Shown here in pieces: positions 1-12,729 of a stretch of DNA of 64,000 nucleotides. The translations under genes were made by a program, and so were the position numbers. Each line of letters starts with the position of its first letter. The first letter of the stretch is position 1. The DNA is from Kudoa neothunni (lineage: Eukaryota; Cnidaria): contig OZ199838.1 of assembly GCA_964304625.1 (NCBI GenBank), positions 14,508,001-14,572,000 on the forward strand, in the 5' to 3' direction. The notes under the pieces were generated by a model. The model did not search any database and was not told the DNA's origin. It was given only the letters and a program-made list of their open reading frames with translations.

Positions 1-435
1 ATTTGACAATTGGTTAATTTCTCTCCCACTATTTGAAAAATTACTAAACAATGGCTTGACTGCGGTTGGAACTATAAGGAAGAATAAAAAAGAATCCCCT
101 CCACTCATTTACCTTCAAAAACACGAGAGAAATTTACATCAAAATTTTCATTTACAAAAAATCTTACATTATTAATCCAATGGACTTAAAAAGAATAAAT
201 CCGTCCTTATTCTAATTTTATTTCGTCACAAGTCTATTATCGATACAAAACATCCAAAAAAGCTTCCTGAGATGATTAATTTTTACGACTCCACTAAAGG
301 ATGAGTTGACAAGATGGATCAAATGTGTGCCAGTTATTCCAGTCATAGGAAAACTAAAAGATGGCCAGCTGTTATTTTTCACACTTTATTAGATGTAACT
401 TCTATTAATTTATACATTATATATGGTATCAAAAA
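1..435 (+). mobile_element. piggyBac transposase fossil (C-terminal part, cut by window edge)
   Basis: One + strand frame from about base 5 carries piggyBac DDE-domain landmarks in order: DNWLISLPLFEKLL, then GTIRKNKKESPP, KKNKSVLILI, the block MINFYDSTKG followed by VDKMDQMCASYSSHRKTKRW, and PAVIFHTLLDVTSINLYI. These match the family pattern of DNFFTSLPL, KKNKSVLLLS, FYNxTKGGVDxxDQM and RWPxxxFxxLLDxxxxNAYI. Two in-frame stops break it, one after LHY and one where the family has the second glycine of KGGVD. The N-terminal half lies outside the window. No terminal repeat with TTAA is visible here, and the foldback repeat begins about 80 bases downstream. This is a dead DNA transposon copy; the family assignment is firm. 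Confidence 0.8.
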
Positions 436-518
436 TAATGTAAAAGTGCGAAGGAAAGGTTACATCAAATTTAGGATCAAGTAGTATTAACAAAAAGATA
501 ACAGAGTTAAAATTTTTG

Positions 519-2072
519 ACAATGGCTATACTCATGGATCCATTTAATCCTCCCTCGGGACTGGCCATTCTCATGAAACCGAATAACTCCTCCGTTATAG
601 ACAATATTTAAAATCTGATTTCGTATTTAAATTTAACAATTTTTAACCTAATATTCTATTAAAAAATTATTAAAATGTTTAGAGAATAAAAACTCGACAT
701 TTTACCTTCCCCATTTACACTATTCGCCAGTAGTAAACTCCCATTTTTTGAACCTAATATTGTGTAATATAAACATTTTAATTGAAATAGAAAGTGAAAA
801 CATTTACTAATAAACAGAAACTATGCTGTTCCTGTATTCTTGTGTCAACCATCATGTCAGAATATGCGCGTGAATCCTATTTGATTGTGGGGCGTTCTAT
901 TTCGCAAGATTATTTCTAAGGTTTAAACGATTTTGAAATAACTGAAATCTGTAGAACAAGTTTATATATTATATTCAGTTGGAGAAGAGAAATTTAAGCT
1001 TCCGTAAGATATAAAATATCAATTGCATGGAATAAGTCTGAAAAGTGTTGTCATTATTGCTTCCTATGAACCACTTTTAAATTGATTTGCTCAAACCTAT
1101 ACCTTTTATTAAAAAATATTATTATACTGTTAAAATTTCACATTTCTCAATATCAAGAAGAAAATGTTTGCAATATTAAAATGAAATTTTTCAGAACAAT
1201 CCAAGCTTCTCAAGGAGGAATTAACCGTTTTCTTAACTCCAACATTGTTTATTATAATACTTACTACATTTCTTCGTTTGCTCGCTTTACAAAAGCCAAT
1301 TAATCGTACCCCAAAAATCATCATTTAACAATCTTCATTTTATAGAGGTACCCACTGTACATTACCAGAGGAATTAATGCAGAAAATTTAGAATTACCCT
1401 GGCTGTTAAAAATTGATAAATAAGTTTAAATTAAGCAGTATAGACATACTCTTAAATTTAAACACATAGATTCTGTATTCACGAATAGGCATCATGAAAA
1501 CCTTTCTCATACTTCTGATTAAAGTAAACACATTCGTAGGGAGAAAACAACGAAAATTCCCCGAAATTATGGTCCAATCTTATAGATACCTATGAAAAGT
1601 GGTTTACACCGATGTAAAATAGTTTGAATCCAATTAATCTTCATTGATTAACGACAATTTTGTTAAATTTATATTAAAAAATTTTATGATAGGAATATAC
1701 ATGTTTTGTAAATAATTGGAGATGACTTATTCTAAGTTGAACTACATGCGTTGAGATGTATTAAACTAAGGGTTACTAACCACCATTAGATATGTTTACA
1801 TTTCATTTCAACTAAAATGTTCATATTACACAATATTAGACTCAAAAATGTGAGTGTACTTATTGAACAATGTAAATAGGGCAGACAAAATGTCGAATTT
1901 TTATTCTTTAAATTTTCGAATAATTTTTGCATAGAAAATTAGGTTAAAAATTGTTAAATTCAAATACGAAATCAGATTTGAAATATAGTCTATAACGAAG
2001 AAGTTATTCGTTTCCATGAAAATAGCCAGTACCGAGAGGGGATTAAACGGATCCATGAGAATAACCACTGTC
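519..2072. repeat. Foldback element with ~280-bp inverted arms
   Basis: Bases 519-811 and 1786-2072 are inverted copies of each other. Both arms carry the same blocks in opposite order: GGATCCATGAG, GAGTTATTCG, ACGAAATCAGATTT, ATTAGGTTAAAAATTGTTAA, AAATGTCGA and AATATTGTGTAATAT. Identity looks around 80 percent with small indels. The ~970 bp between the arms has no convincing coding frame, so this looks like a non-autonomous foldback DNA element or an old inverted duplication. I could not fix a target duplication at the outer edges. Which transposon superfamily it belongs to is unknown. Confidence 0.75.
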
Positions 2073-2866
2073 TTTCTATAAACCTCCCCCCGGGTGTCAC
2101 GTGATTATGTTTCTCTCGAAAGGCCCCATGCTAAAAGAATTTATTCTAAATACAATTTATTTGACTCTCCTTGTCTTTGTAATAATCAATTATTTAGAAC
2201 TTTGATATGAGGAAGGAAAATATATCCCCAAAACTTTGATTGTAAACAAGGTTTCACTATATTTCTTAACTTAAAACATTTACTCATCTAATAAATTCAT
2301 GCTGTAAAGCACTAAACACACGATAAAAAATTTTATTTCTTATCTTATTGAATTATCTAGGAGCTCTTGTAGTGCCATATTTGCTGAATTTTTTCTGTGG
2401 ATATTTCAAAAAATTAAAACCTTATTTTCTCTTTATAAAAGTTATTTTCTAACATATTAATTATTTTGGTTAAGTATAAATATATTTCGGAATTAAAAAG
2501 CTACCGACACGTAAATCCATCACATAAATTAATTTTATTATTATATTGAATTCATTGTTTCACACTTTATAATAAAACTTATTGTAAGTTCAAGAACTGA
2601 AAAATTCACCAACACTTTTCAAGGTGACATTAAACCAGACGAAAATCTTCATATTATTTGAATTTCAATAATTTTTATAATGGCAAATTTTATTTTGGGA
2701 TTTAAATTAAATACAAATAGTTATTCGAAAAATCAATATCTATAAATTTAAGGTTAAAATCGTTAAACCGCACTAGCTCAATAAAATATACTGAATATAA
2801 AATGAGAGAATAATAATCGGTAAATATTGGAGTCTAAAACGAGCTTTCTTGTTGAGTTTAATCAAC
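2073..2866. other. Intergenic, no recognised feature
   Basis: AT-rich sequence between the foldback element and the 3' end of the four-cysteine receptor gene. It probably includes that gene's 3' untranslated region on the minus strand. I see no gene or clear repeat. Confidence 0.5.
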
Positions 2867-5782
2867 CTAATTTCTTTTTCGGAATGCAATAAATGCACCT
2901 ATTCCTCCAATCACAACAATTATTGCCACAACCGCTATGATGATTCTAAAATTTAATATTTAAATGACCATAATTCCTACATAGTACATAGTGTTTTTGC
3001 TTGACCTAGAAAATAATATAATAAGTTTTCTGACTATTATAATATTTACGTTGATCTACTTCCCGCTTCTCCTACATTTTAAATCAATATAGCTGATCGA
3101 TAGGAGAATTTTTACCTTTCTTAATTTCTTCGGCTCCAAATACTGTTGCATCTTCACTGTGATAAATCGTCAAGTGATAATCATTTAAATCCTCCACATT
3201 TTCGATGGTGAAACTTTCACAATTTGGCAGTGAGTTGCAATCACCGACTGAATTTCCAGTACATTTTTTGACCGTTGGTCTTGCAGGATCATTTGAATTT
3301 ACCAATCTCCACTTACATTTGGATCCTTTGGATTTACCCTCGGGAAGGGTGCTGGTGACTTTTAGTGTTGTACCCTCACGATTAATGACAACAGTTATTT
3401 TTTTCGATGGTTCAGTTGGGGTCACCGGTAATGGTTCTAAATAAATTTTAATATTTTTATTATCATGAGAAAATATTATTATTGATTATATCAATAGATA
3501 AAAATAATTTCTGTTAACAACTGATAAAGTTTACTTGGTTCTATCGTAATTACTGACTCTTTTGATCTACCAACAGCTGTAACCAATATTTTATATTCCT
3601 TGTTTGCATAAAAACCATCACTGAATACGATATTTTCACATAATGGCACTTCAGTACAATATTCAGCAGGTGCTGGATTTGCGAGTGGTTGCTGTTTGTC
3701 TGTACCTGTTCTAGCAATAATAATTCCGTCATTTTCACCTAACATTCCTGACAATGCCGATTTGGGTGCATTAACCGGGCAAGAAAAAACAGTCTCCCAT
3801 TGACCTCCCTTTTTCTCTTTAATCTGATAATGACATTGCGCTTCAGCGTACGGTGTTGACAATGTGCCTTTGATTCTGTAACCCTTGTCTAATGGTTCTT
3901 TAGCAAGCGCAAGATTAGAAAATACTATTTTAAATATTACTGAAAACATTCATATAATAACCATATTTACTCGTTTTAAGATTGGAAAATGTAGTAGAAC
4001 CATACTCGGAATATGCTACAACCTTAACGTCGTACGCTGTATTAGGCTCAAGGTCAACAACAGTTTTGGAATCTTTGCACAAGCCTCTGCAGGGTACGCT
4101 ATCCAAACATGCAGCTTCTACAAACAGATTTTTCCCTGTAGCACTAACATAGAAGTCACATACAGGCTCGGTTGATTCATTTCCAGGACTTCCATCTATT
4201 GCCTTTATTATGATAGACGTATCCCTCAGAGTTGGCTGGGCCGAATTAAATAATTTTTCCCCATTTTTTTCTTTATTATATTAAAAATAGGATAATTAAA
4301 TTATTAATACCTGTTTCAATATATAGGTATTCTTTAAAATCAGCGTAGTTGTTTATACTTGTCGAGGCAATTTCAAACATGAGTGATTTTCCTTCAGGTA
4401 AGCTTTGTATAGTGGCCACTGAACTGCAAAGATTGGAGCATTTCCCTCCTGTTGAGCATTGCGCCTCTTTATTTTGACCGTCCTTAGGTGTGCCTGCGGC
4501 ATAATATTTAACGTTGCATTGATCAAATTTTACACTAATTCCAGCCGATGGCGCCAATAACGCCAGATTTATGTTAACCCCAGTACTTGTAATAGAAGAG
4601 ATCAATGTCTTATCCTCTCCACTGGGTTCGATTATGGCTATAAAACCTTAAAAGAGATATAAGTTGTATATTTACCATATTTTTTATAGGTATATCCCTC
4701 CACTTGCCCTCTTGTATGTGCTACTGTATTGTGATGTCTCCTTTGAATCAATATTTCAACGATGGGTTTAGTTTGTTCGAGTGTGAGCTCCACCTCGTCA
4801 CAAGGGGCATAGCAAGGTTTGTTTATGCCGCCGCAATTTGAGGAGTAAACGGCTGGATTTGGACTTAGGCTATCGACTCCGTCTCTAATACTGAATAAGC
4901 ATATTTCACTTGGAAATGAGTTGGTGAATTTAAGTTGATATTGTGTTTTTATCGCTTCAGATTTATATTTAACGTAGAACTGTGGCTTATAAATGTCTGT
5001 TTCCTCTCTCATATAATAATTGGGCAGATGGTAGTAGAATATGGGATAATCGGTGCATCTCACTTCAAAATATGGGATTTTGATGCCATATTCAACCGAT
5101 TTGGCGTAGGTGTCACCAGTTCTATCGTAGGCTGATCCACAATTAATTCCTGCAGGTACATCTTTGTATTTTATGCCTTTGTAATAAATAGGACATGCAA
5201 CTGGTTTACAAGTAATTGCCCTCAGCATTAATTGATCACTCATATGTGTCGATCCCCTAATAAATGGGTCAACCAACAACGCTATATTTATATTAATTCA
5301 TGAAACATTATTTAATCATACGTATTTGAAAACCAAAAACATTCCCACCCTTTTTATGATCATTTCCTTTTACATCAGTTGCAACATTCCCGTCCTTTAT
5401 ATAAACATATTTCGACCTTGGGGAGAAATATAGATAATCAAGATTATTGTCTTTTCCAGTACAAGGTCGTACACACATATTATTAACATCGTTTTCCTTA
5501 TTTGCACATCCATTTATTTCATCATAGTCGTTTCCATTGGCGTTTTCTTTCATTATACGACATTTTTTGGTTCCTTCATATGCTGATCCCTTTAATTCAA
5601 TGTTAATTGTAGCGGAACCATCAATGGAATCGTTCAACTGATAATAAACTTCTCGGGCAACATTTGAAGTGTCTGATGTAGAATATGAATATGCCACTAA
5701 TTAATAATCAATGAAACCAACCACTATTCGATTTACATGCAATTATGGTCAAGAGAATGTAGCTTATGTTATTAAATTTCAT
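2867..5782 (-). CDS. Modular four-cysteine FN3-like single-pass surface protein, 9 exons, 822 aa
   Basis: I do not recognise this as a named family. Exons on the minus strand: 5782-5737, 5696-5322, 5281-4676, 4637-4311, 4270-3971, 3924-3535, 3436-3116, 3005-2981 and 2945-2867. They total 2469 nt and read without a stop to TAG. The protein starts with a signal peptide (MKFNNISYILLTIIA), has six large exons of extracellular sequence, then a membrane segment (IIIIAVVAIIVVIGGIGAFI) and a four-residue tail, RKRN. Each large exon is a multiple of three, is bounded by phase-1 introns and repeats one cysteine pattern: C, C, then C-x3-C (x5 and x4 in the last two), for example CVRPC, CYAPC, CSNLC and CRGLC. 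Strands such as LEPNTAYDVKVVAYSEYG resemble fibronectin III. The third exon is long enough for two modules. Introns are 35-155 nt. Role is inferred: cell-surface or adhesion protein. The 25-nt exon 8 is the least certain join. Confidence 0.8.
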
Positions 5783-6864
5783 TTTAATGAATTATAACGA
5801 TTACTAATCTATTATTATATTAAAAGGTATGTTTGTTCATATTAGCCCCATTCAATCAACTGGGTGAGTTAATCCGAATGTTTACGGTTGTTTTCTGTTA
5901 ATTCATAATATTTTCATATCAAGTAATATTTATATTGCAAAATATTACGCTTTGTCCAACGCGTACGTTTCAGGATCTGAGAATCTTCAGGTAAATTCAA
6001 ACTCTTTTAATAATTAAGTCTGTTAAGGATTTTAAAATAATATTATCAATTAAACTTTTTTATGAAAAAAACGTCATATTAAATTAATCTGTTGTATTTA
6101 TTTTATTATTGATCAAATAGGTTCCAAAATAACTTTAATTACTAAAATTATTTTTATAGTTTTGCGAATTGTAAAAATCTTTTGTATTTTGTCGTTTATT
6201 TTTAGACTTCGAAATATTTATCTTAAATACTTGGAGCTGATATAGATTATTTTATTATTCAATTTTTAAGTATTTTATTTGATAAACGAGTGAATTACCC
6301 AGATTAAAACGGGTTAGGCAATATTTTTAGTGAAAACATGGAAAAATGATAAAATATACGAATTCTTTAATTAACCCTGCTATCGAGAAATTAAGCGTGA
6401 ATTTTAGTTAGAATATCGTCACCTATACAATAATGTAGAGAAAAATGTGAAATTCTTGGACTTCAATAAGTAACAAATGATTTTATCGATACATTTGAAT
6501 CACAGTAGTTAATATATTAAAAATACAAGATAAATATATAAAATAACAAAGATAAAACTAAATCACATGACTTTATTGTTCGGTAATTCAAGAAACAACA
6601 TGAAATATTAAGTCAACAAAATTACGTAACTTAAAATTATTAGAATTTAAATGTAATTAGAACAAATGTGCTAATAATTTTGACATTTATCAAAGATCAT
6701 TTAATCGTTAGAATTACTCAAGGAATCTTAGAAGACCATCTATGAATTGAGAGGATTAAATTAGTTTATTTATCGCAACTATTAATAATCAAGAACCACC
6801 AGTAAATAATTTATATTAAAATACAAACAATATAGTTTAGTTGTGTGTTGTAATTATAAAATGT
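5783..6864. other. Intergenic, no recognised feature
   Basis: About 1.1 kb of AT-rich sequence between two genes on the same strand. It should hold the promoter of the four-cysteine receptor gene and the 3' untranslated region of the dehydratase gene, but I see no specific motif, repeat or coding exon. Confidence 0.5.
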
Positions 6865-8525
6865 TCAAAACTGGCAATCTGGGTTGTTTATATCAAATTC
6901 AACCATTTCCTGTGCAATCGACTAGATAAAACTTTATATTATATTTAAATCACCGTTAAAATTTACTATGATGTTGTGTTTGGGGATCCAGTTTAATTTT
7001 TTCCTTGCCTTTGAAAAATCGCCTTTAAGATAATCCTTTTAAACATAGGTTAATCATAAGCTGAATAAAAAAGACTCCATAAAATGGTAACTACCACTTC
7101 CTTTTCCCTGAGAAATTCCTTATTTATTTTCACGCGTTCTACACCATTTTGATCTAGGCCAACTTCATCAATTCCACAACCTTTCCAACTATATTTAATG
7201 AAATGACGGTGAAACAATGGATAAATAAACCTTATGGTTAGGTTGACATATTTGAAACATATTTCTACAAATTTTCGAACAGTAATCGCTTCATTAGTAG
7301 CAATAACAAAGTCTTCAGGGTGTTCTTGTTGTAGCATTAACCACATGGCCTGTGGATAGGTGATTTTATTAGATTAATAATATTAAATACTTCAACGTAA
7401 TCCTTTGCATGACCCCAATCCCTCACTGAGTCAAGATTCCCCAATTCTACCTGTTTTTGTTGAATTTATATAGAAATGATAAATTCATTTGACGACTTAC
7501 GTATTGTTGCTTGTCGAGTTTGATATTTGCAACTGCTTTTGAAATTTTTCTTGTAACGAAATGTAAATTACGGCGAGGACTTTCGTGATTAAACAATATT
7601 CCAGATACCACAAACATACCATATGCATCTCGATAAATTCTTACCAAGTGATGTGAAAACAATTTTCCAACACCTAAAATTGCCACTTGATCAACACTAA
7701 TACACATTCCCATACCGTAAGGTGAACAAGGTAAAAATATGGAATTTTCATTCTTCAATTCCTCTTTATTTTCGCCATACATTTCGCTGGATGATGCCTA
7801 TTGGGTCGTTTAGTTTGAAGAGAATTAATGAAAAAATAACCTGATAGATTCTGATGTGTTTTCCAAAGCCACACAACCTTACCGCTTCTAGAATCCTTAG
7901 AAATCCCAGTGTAGCAATCTCTGAAGTATAGGATGGTAGTTCAAATGACACTTTTACGTGGCTTTGACAGGCTAGATTGTATATTTCCACAGGTTTGATC
8001 TAACACATAATTATTTTTGTTTCAATTCATGATGACAGAGTTGACTAACAAATTATTATATTGAGTCATAATATCAAAAATAATATTTTTTTTAATAAAG
8101 ACATTTTAAATTTTATAATTAAAATTATTAAATATGATATTATAATAAACAATTATACATTTTTTATCAATCGAACCAATGATCCTTGGTCGGATAAATC
8201 ACCATAATGTAAAATCAACCCTTAATTAAATTTATTTGTATACACAAAAATTTATATGTATTTACGTTTAACATTATTTTTTAATATATTTTCTAATCTC
8301 CCTGTTGAATCTGTGCTAGATCGGCGAATAATCCCATGAACCTGATTTGATTCCAATAATATACGATTGGTTATAACAATTAATACTTGATAGTCTTTTG
8401 AAAGCAGCAACTCAGCCAAATAAGACCCATCCTATACCGACCATTAATTATACAATATATGGTTTATCGATGACTTGTCCTGTTATCCCTGTGATGAGTG
8501 CTATCTTCAGGGGTGGATTGTCCAT
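6865..8525 (-). CDS. GMDS: GDP-mannose 4,6-dehydratase
   Basis: This enzyme converts GDP-mannose to GDP-4-keto-6-deoxymannose using NADP, the first step of de novo GDP-fucose synthesis in the cytosol. About twelve exons split by introns of roughly 40-145 nt read from MDNPPLKIALITGITGQ at 8525 to DINNPDCQF and TGA at 6865, giving about 348 aa (human protein 372). Landmarks in order: the Rossmann motif TGITGQDGSYLAE, VHGIIRRSSTDSTGR, LHYGDLSD, EIYNLACQSHVKVSF, the active-site region ASSSEMYG, the catalytic SPYGVGK with the YxxxK pair, GILFNHESPRR, FVTRKISKAV, LGNLDSVRDWGHAKDYVE, AMWLMLQQEHPEDFVIAT and KARKKLNW. Several boundaries interrupt open frames that look longer but break homology. Every junction I joined keeps frame, so the gene looks functional. 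It shares strand with the receptor gene 1.1 kb away; no functional link is implied. Confidence 0.92.
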
Positions 8526-9745
8526 TTTATTTTAAGAAATCAGATTAAACGAAAATCTATCAACAGACAGTCGACGAAAAAATCAGCGACAAAACATGAA
8601 TGAAATTCACGTTGCATCCAAAATATATCGTTAGGATGGTTCGTGACGTGGTGTTGTTAATTTAGTACCTAATTAAAATGTGTTAATGATCAAATTGGGC
8701 TATTAAAAAATATCGCCACTCTTCCAAATAGAATATAACAGTTATTTTATCGAACAATGGACGAAAATAATTTTCATGATACTTTTATGTTATTATTTCC
8801 TGAGGAAATTATAACGATCTATATTGATAAGAACTGAGTGATAAATAATTGTAAGTAATCCTTCTCAGATATTCGTTAAAATGAAACACAAAGGTGGCAA
8901 AAATAATTACTGAGAATATCCATAGAATTAGTTAGAAAATAAAAATTTTGATTTTAGATATTTGACAGACTACCTTTTAAATAATTTTAAGAGTGGATTA
9001 TTTGGTGAAATTATTTAATTTATATCTAATACTGACATAGTCGACATTATTGCGAAATATTTTCATTGCGATTAATAAAAATGATTCGGAGATATTCTCT
9101 TCAAAATTAATGAAGGAATAATTTTATAGTTTAATTTCAAGTTTGACAATAACTAAAAATAAGAAACTCACTTTACGGTATCTTAGAAATTCATCGTGTG
9201 TGACAGTGTCATGGAATTTCTTAATGAATATATTTATAGTGTGTTTATATTATCAATTCTTGTTGAATTAAATAATTTATAAACAGCGTCTAATATCATT
9301 TCATGTTGTTTCCTCTAGCCAATTTGTGTATATTATCTGATACACCACAAAAGTTATGTTCTTGCTTGGGAGTTTACATCTCCAACTCATAATCCAGTAT
9401 TTAATCGTATCAGCTATCAGCAATAAGCTAAACACCACATGACATAAACTCAAAAGATTGAAGTCTTTGGTTTAATTGACATAAATAAAAAAAATATCGT
9501 TATTTTTATATCATTGTTAACTCAATCTGTAAAAAAATTTTATTTTAGGAATTTTATGTAACTTGTGATATAAAGTTCAGGTCGTATATAATTTTCCCAT
9601 TGGCTTAACATTATATTTAATGAGGTTAAAAAACTTGTGTTTATTGACTCCGTAATATTTGGAATATTAAAATATTATTTTCAATATCTCAATTGAAAAT
9701 GTTAAATCTTTACCTCAAATTATATATCCACAAAATTTTTACTTC
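8526..9745. other. Intergenic, no recognised feature
   Basis: AT-rich region upstream of GMDS and ending at the SINE target duplication. I see no coding exon, RNA gene or clear repeat. Confidence 0.5.
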
Positions 9746-10269
9746 GATAAATAATTTTTTTTTGTTTAAAAAGTCAAACCACTGGCGCAACTTGTTAGAT
9801 TGTGAAGTTCGGGCTGATTAGGTTGGCCTTCTCCATTCACGCATTAGACACGTTAGCGTCACATTAAGGCGACTTACGTTTACGTTTATACTGTTATGTT
9901 GGATTTTAACCCTCTAAACATCCTCGTTTCGGGGCAACCATCATCCCACAATACCCTGGACTAACCCAGAATTAGTCTGCGAAAGTCGTCTGAATGCGGG
10001 TGTCGACTCTACGGAAACCCCCTACTGGGTTTTGTCGTTCCTGTCCCCCAGCGTTTATGAGCGTCCGGGTTCTACCCTTCCGTTAGATTCCCTTCCCAGC
10101 TGAAAGAAAGGCCACGACAAATCGTAAATCATTGCGATTACTACAACCTTCCTACTTAATTTCGGATTAGGAATAAAGGAACGCCCGGACTAGATTTCAA
10201 CTTCACAACCTCTAGGTATGCGATCTCTACCTAACACCACTATGCAATATTGTCAGGCTGATAAATAAT
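9746..10269 (-). mobile_element. tRNA-derived SINE, copy 1, with 10-bp target duplication
   Basis: On the minus strand the element starts near 10259 with a tRNA-like head: a box A-like TTGCATAGTGGTGTTAG and a degraded box B region, ending at CCGGGCGTTCC. A ~400-bp body follows, and then an A-rich tail, seen as the T run near 9755-9765 on the + strand. GATAAATAAT flanks it exactly at 9746-9755 and 10260-10269, the mark of LINE-type target-primed insertion. A second copy lies at 46.8-47.5 kb with a better preserved head. The body is long for a SINE and has no reading frame. It is far richer in GC than its surroundings. Confidence 0.8.
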
Positions 10270-12649
10270 GGATTGTTACGAATTTTCAAACTTCTTGACC
10301 ACTCACCATTTTATAATTTCGTAGTGAGATATTAAATCAGTAATTTTTATTATAAACAAATTAGAATAAGGAAAGCTATGACTTAAAATCGGAATTTATG
10401 GAAGTCATTAAAGGGTATTAAAATGATTCGAATATTATTAAAAATTTTTCCTATTTATAAAAATATTTACTTTCCCAGCTTAGTTCTTTCATATTTAAAA
10501 AAATATTGTTTAATTAGTAGCTTTATGCGATTAGTTAAAAATATTAATGATATTATCGTCTATAACGATTTGAAAAGATTACAAAAGGTTTTTTTCGGCG
10601 AAACATTTAAAATTTTGTAAAATTAATTAACTATTTTTAACAATATACTATAAATGTCAGAAGCACCCGTTGGGGGGGAGGATAACGTTATTTCTAATAA
10701 ATTACTAAAGTCGAACCACAGTTAAGAAAATAACAATCAATGATTTACATAAAGTCTATACGTGAGAACGTGTTAATCCCTTTAAACAATCAATTTTTGA
10801 ATTTTGAAATTTAAACAAATTGACGTTTACAATACTTCAAATTAAACAAATAAAAAAATTATGTTTAAGTGAATATTTTTTGATAATTTTAAAATTTTTT
10901 AGACTACATGCTTTATTGCTGTCATCATAAAATATTTAGAGTTTCTTCAGTCATTATTACTTTTCGGTCATTAAGTTGAGATAAATTAGGTTTCAAAATA
11001 TTTGTAGAAATGAATTACTTGTTTGTTTGGCCTGCTTATTTTTGTATGTGATTTCTTATGTCATACCAATCACAAACTATCGATAGATTTACTAATAATG
11101 TTTTGTTATGCGGAAATTAGGGAACAAGAAAAAATTTTATCACACCAGATTTAAGTTGACAAGATTAAATAAAACTATGTGACTCCAAAACTTAATTTTT
11201 TTGATACTATTAACAGAAGAATGACCGTTTACTGGTTGACAAAATTATCTCAGGGTATATTTTTCTCAACTGCTGCAGAGAGATTTTAATCTACATTTGT
11301 GCTATTCTATTCCATTTTAGATTCAGATTATACTTTTCTTTTATCTTAATCAATATAATCAAGTGAATTATTATCAATTACGATAGAATTAATTATCCTT
11401 TCATTTTTCTGAGAAGTAGCAAATAACTATAAGATTAGGCATAACTAATCAAATTAATTAATGAATTACGAAAAATACAAACTCTTTCTGATTAAAAGAT
11501 TTTTCTCGAAGTTAAGTAATATTTTTCAACGAAATTCAAATTATCTCTGAGGATAAAAATGATAATTTCGCATACTTTTTTCTTTTGCACCTCAGCTTGT
11601 TAGGTAATGATTTGATGATTGGTGCCCTGTACATATTTCTCAAATTGTAACGTTATTAACCAAAACCATTAAAAAGAACCCTAATACATATGCTATAGAT
11701 TGTAACTTTATACTTTCAAAATTTTACAAATAATCATTGTTTACCGAATTTTCAATATTTTACCCGCCCATAAATTCATACAAGCAGATTAAAATATAAT
11801 TTAGGACAGGATAATACCAATAATCGCTATTACACTAATTTTGTATGAGACTAGAATTAACATTAGCATCCATGCGATATAAAAATAATTTTAAAGTTTA
11901 TAATAGAAATTCAGTTTTTAATTTTATTAAATTAAGGTTACAGTATATGGAAACTCGTTCAATTCTTGCGAGTCATTTTGGAATATTTTAAACTAAGATT
12001 TCTCAATTTTCTGGTAAACAAACTAATTTTAATCGGTTAATTTAATTATACCTTTCTTAAGCTCTTTCGATTAGTCCAAAATTTCAACTTTTTTGGGTCA
12101 CTTTACATTAAAAATAAGGGTCCGTTAATCTTACAATTAAAATAAGGGGTTTAGTTAAATATATTATTTTAGAATAGGAATACAGTAGGTCTTGATATTG
12201 AACTGATATTATATTGTAGTAGTTTTTATATGTTATGCTTAATTTGTTGTTTGATGCATTTTTATAATTTAATATAATAATTAGAAAACAAGATTTTTGC
12301 TTTTTTAAGTCTATTTTTAGGACTTGTGGGGTCTTACTATTGCGCTTTCGTTAGCCCTACTTTAAAACCGACAAATCTCCGAAATTGTAAATTATAGATT
12401 CATTTCGGCAATTTCATAATGTAATTTAGTTGGAATTAGTATTATTTATTTGGGAATATAAAATTTGAATAAATAAATATTGAATGCGAAACAATTCCCC
12501 TGCGGCAGTTTAGGTTATTAAGTATGATATAATTACAACTTTATCTAAACTACTATCGGTTAATTTTTTGAATTGAATTTTACCTTAAAAACTAAAATTA
12601 TAGTCTCCATGGTTTTCTCTAAATGGATAAAAATTATAACTATAAAATT
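10270..12649. other. Intergenic, no recognised feature
   Basis: Very AT-rich sequence with only short chance open frames. No gene, RNA gene or transposon terminus was recognised. Confidence 0.5.
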
Positions 12650-12729
12650 CAGGAAACTCTAAATTGAGATGCATGACTCGATGGTTTTTCAGGAAACTCT
12701 AAATTGAGATGCATGACTCGATGGTTTTT
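12650..12729. repeat. Perfect 40-bp tandem duplication
   Basis: Two identical 40-bp units lie head to tail, 12650-12689 and 12690-12729. Each starts CAGGAAACTCTAAATTGAGA and ends CGATGGTTTTT. No third copy and no coding frame are present. Perfect identity suggests a recent duplication or an assembly artefact. Confidence 0.9.
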
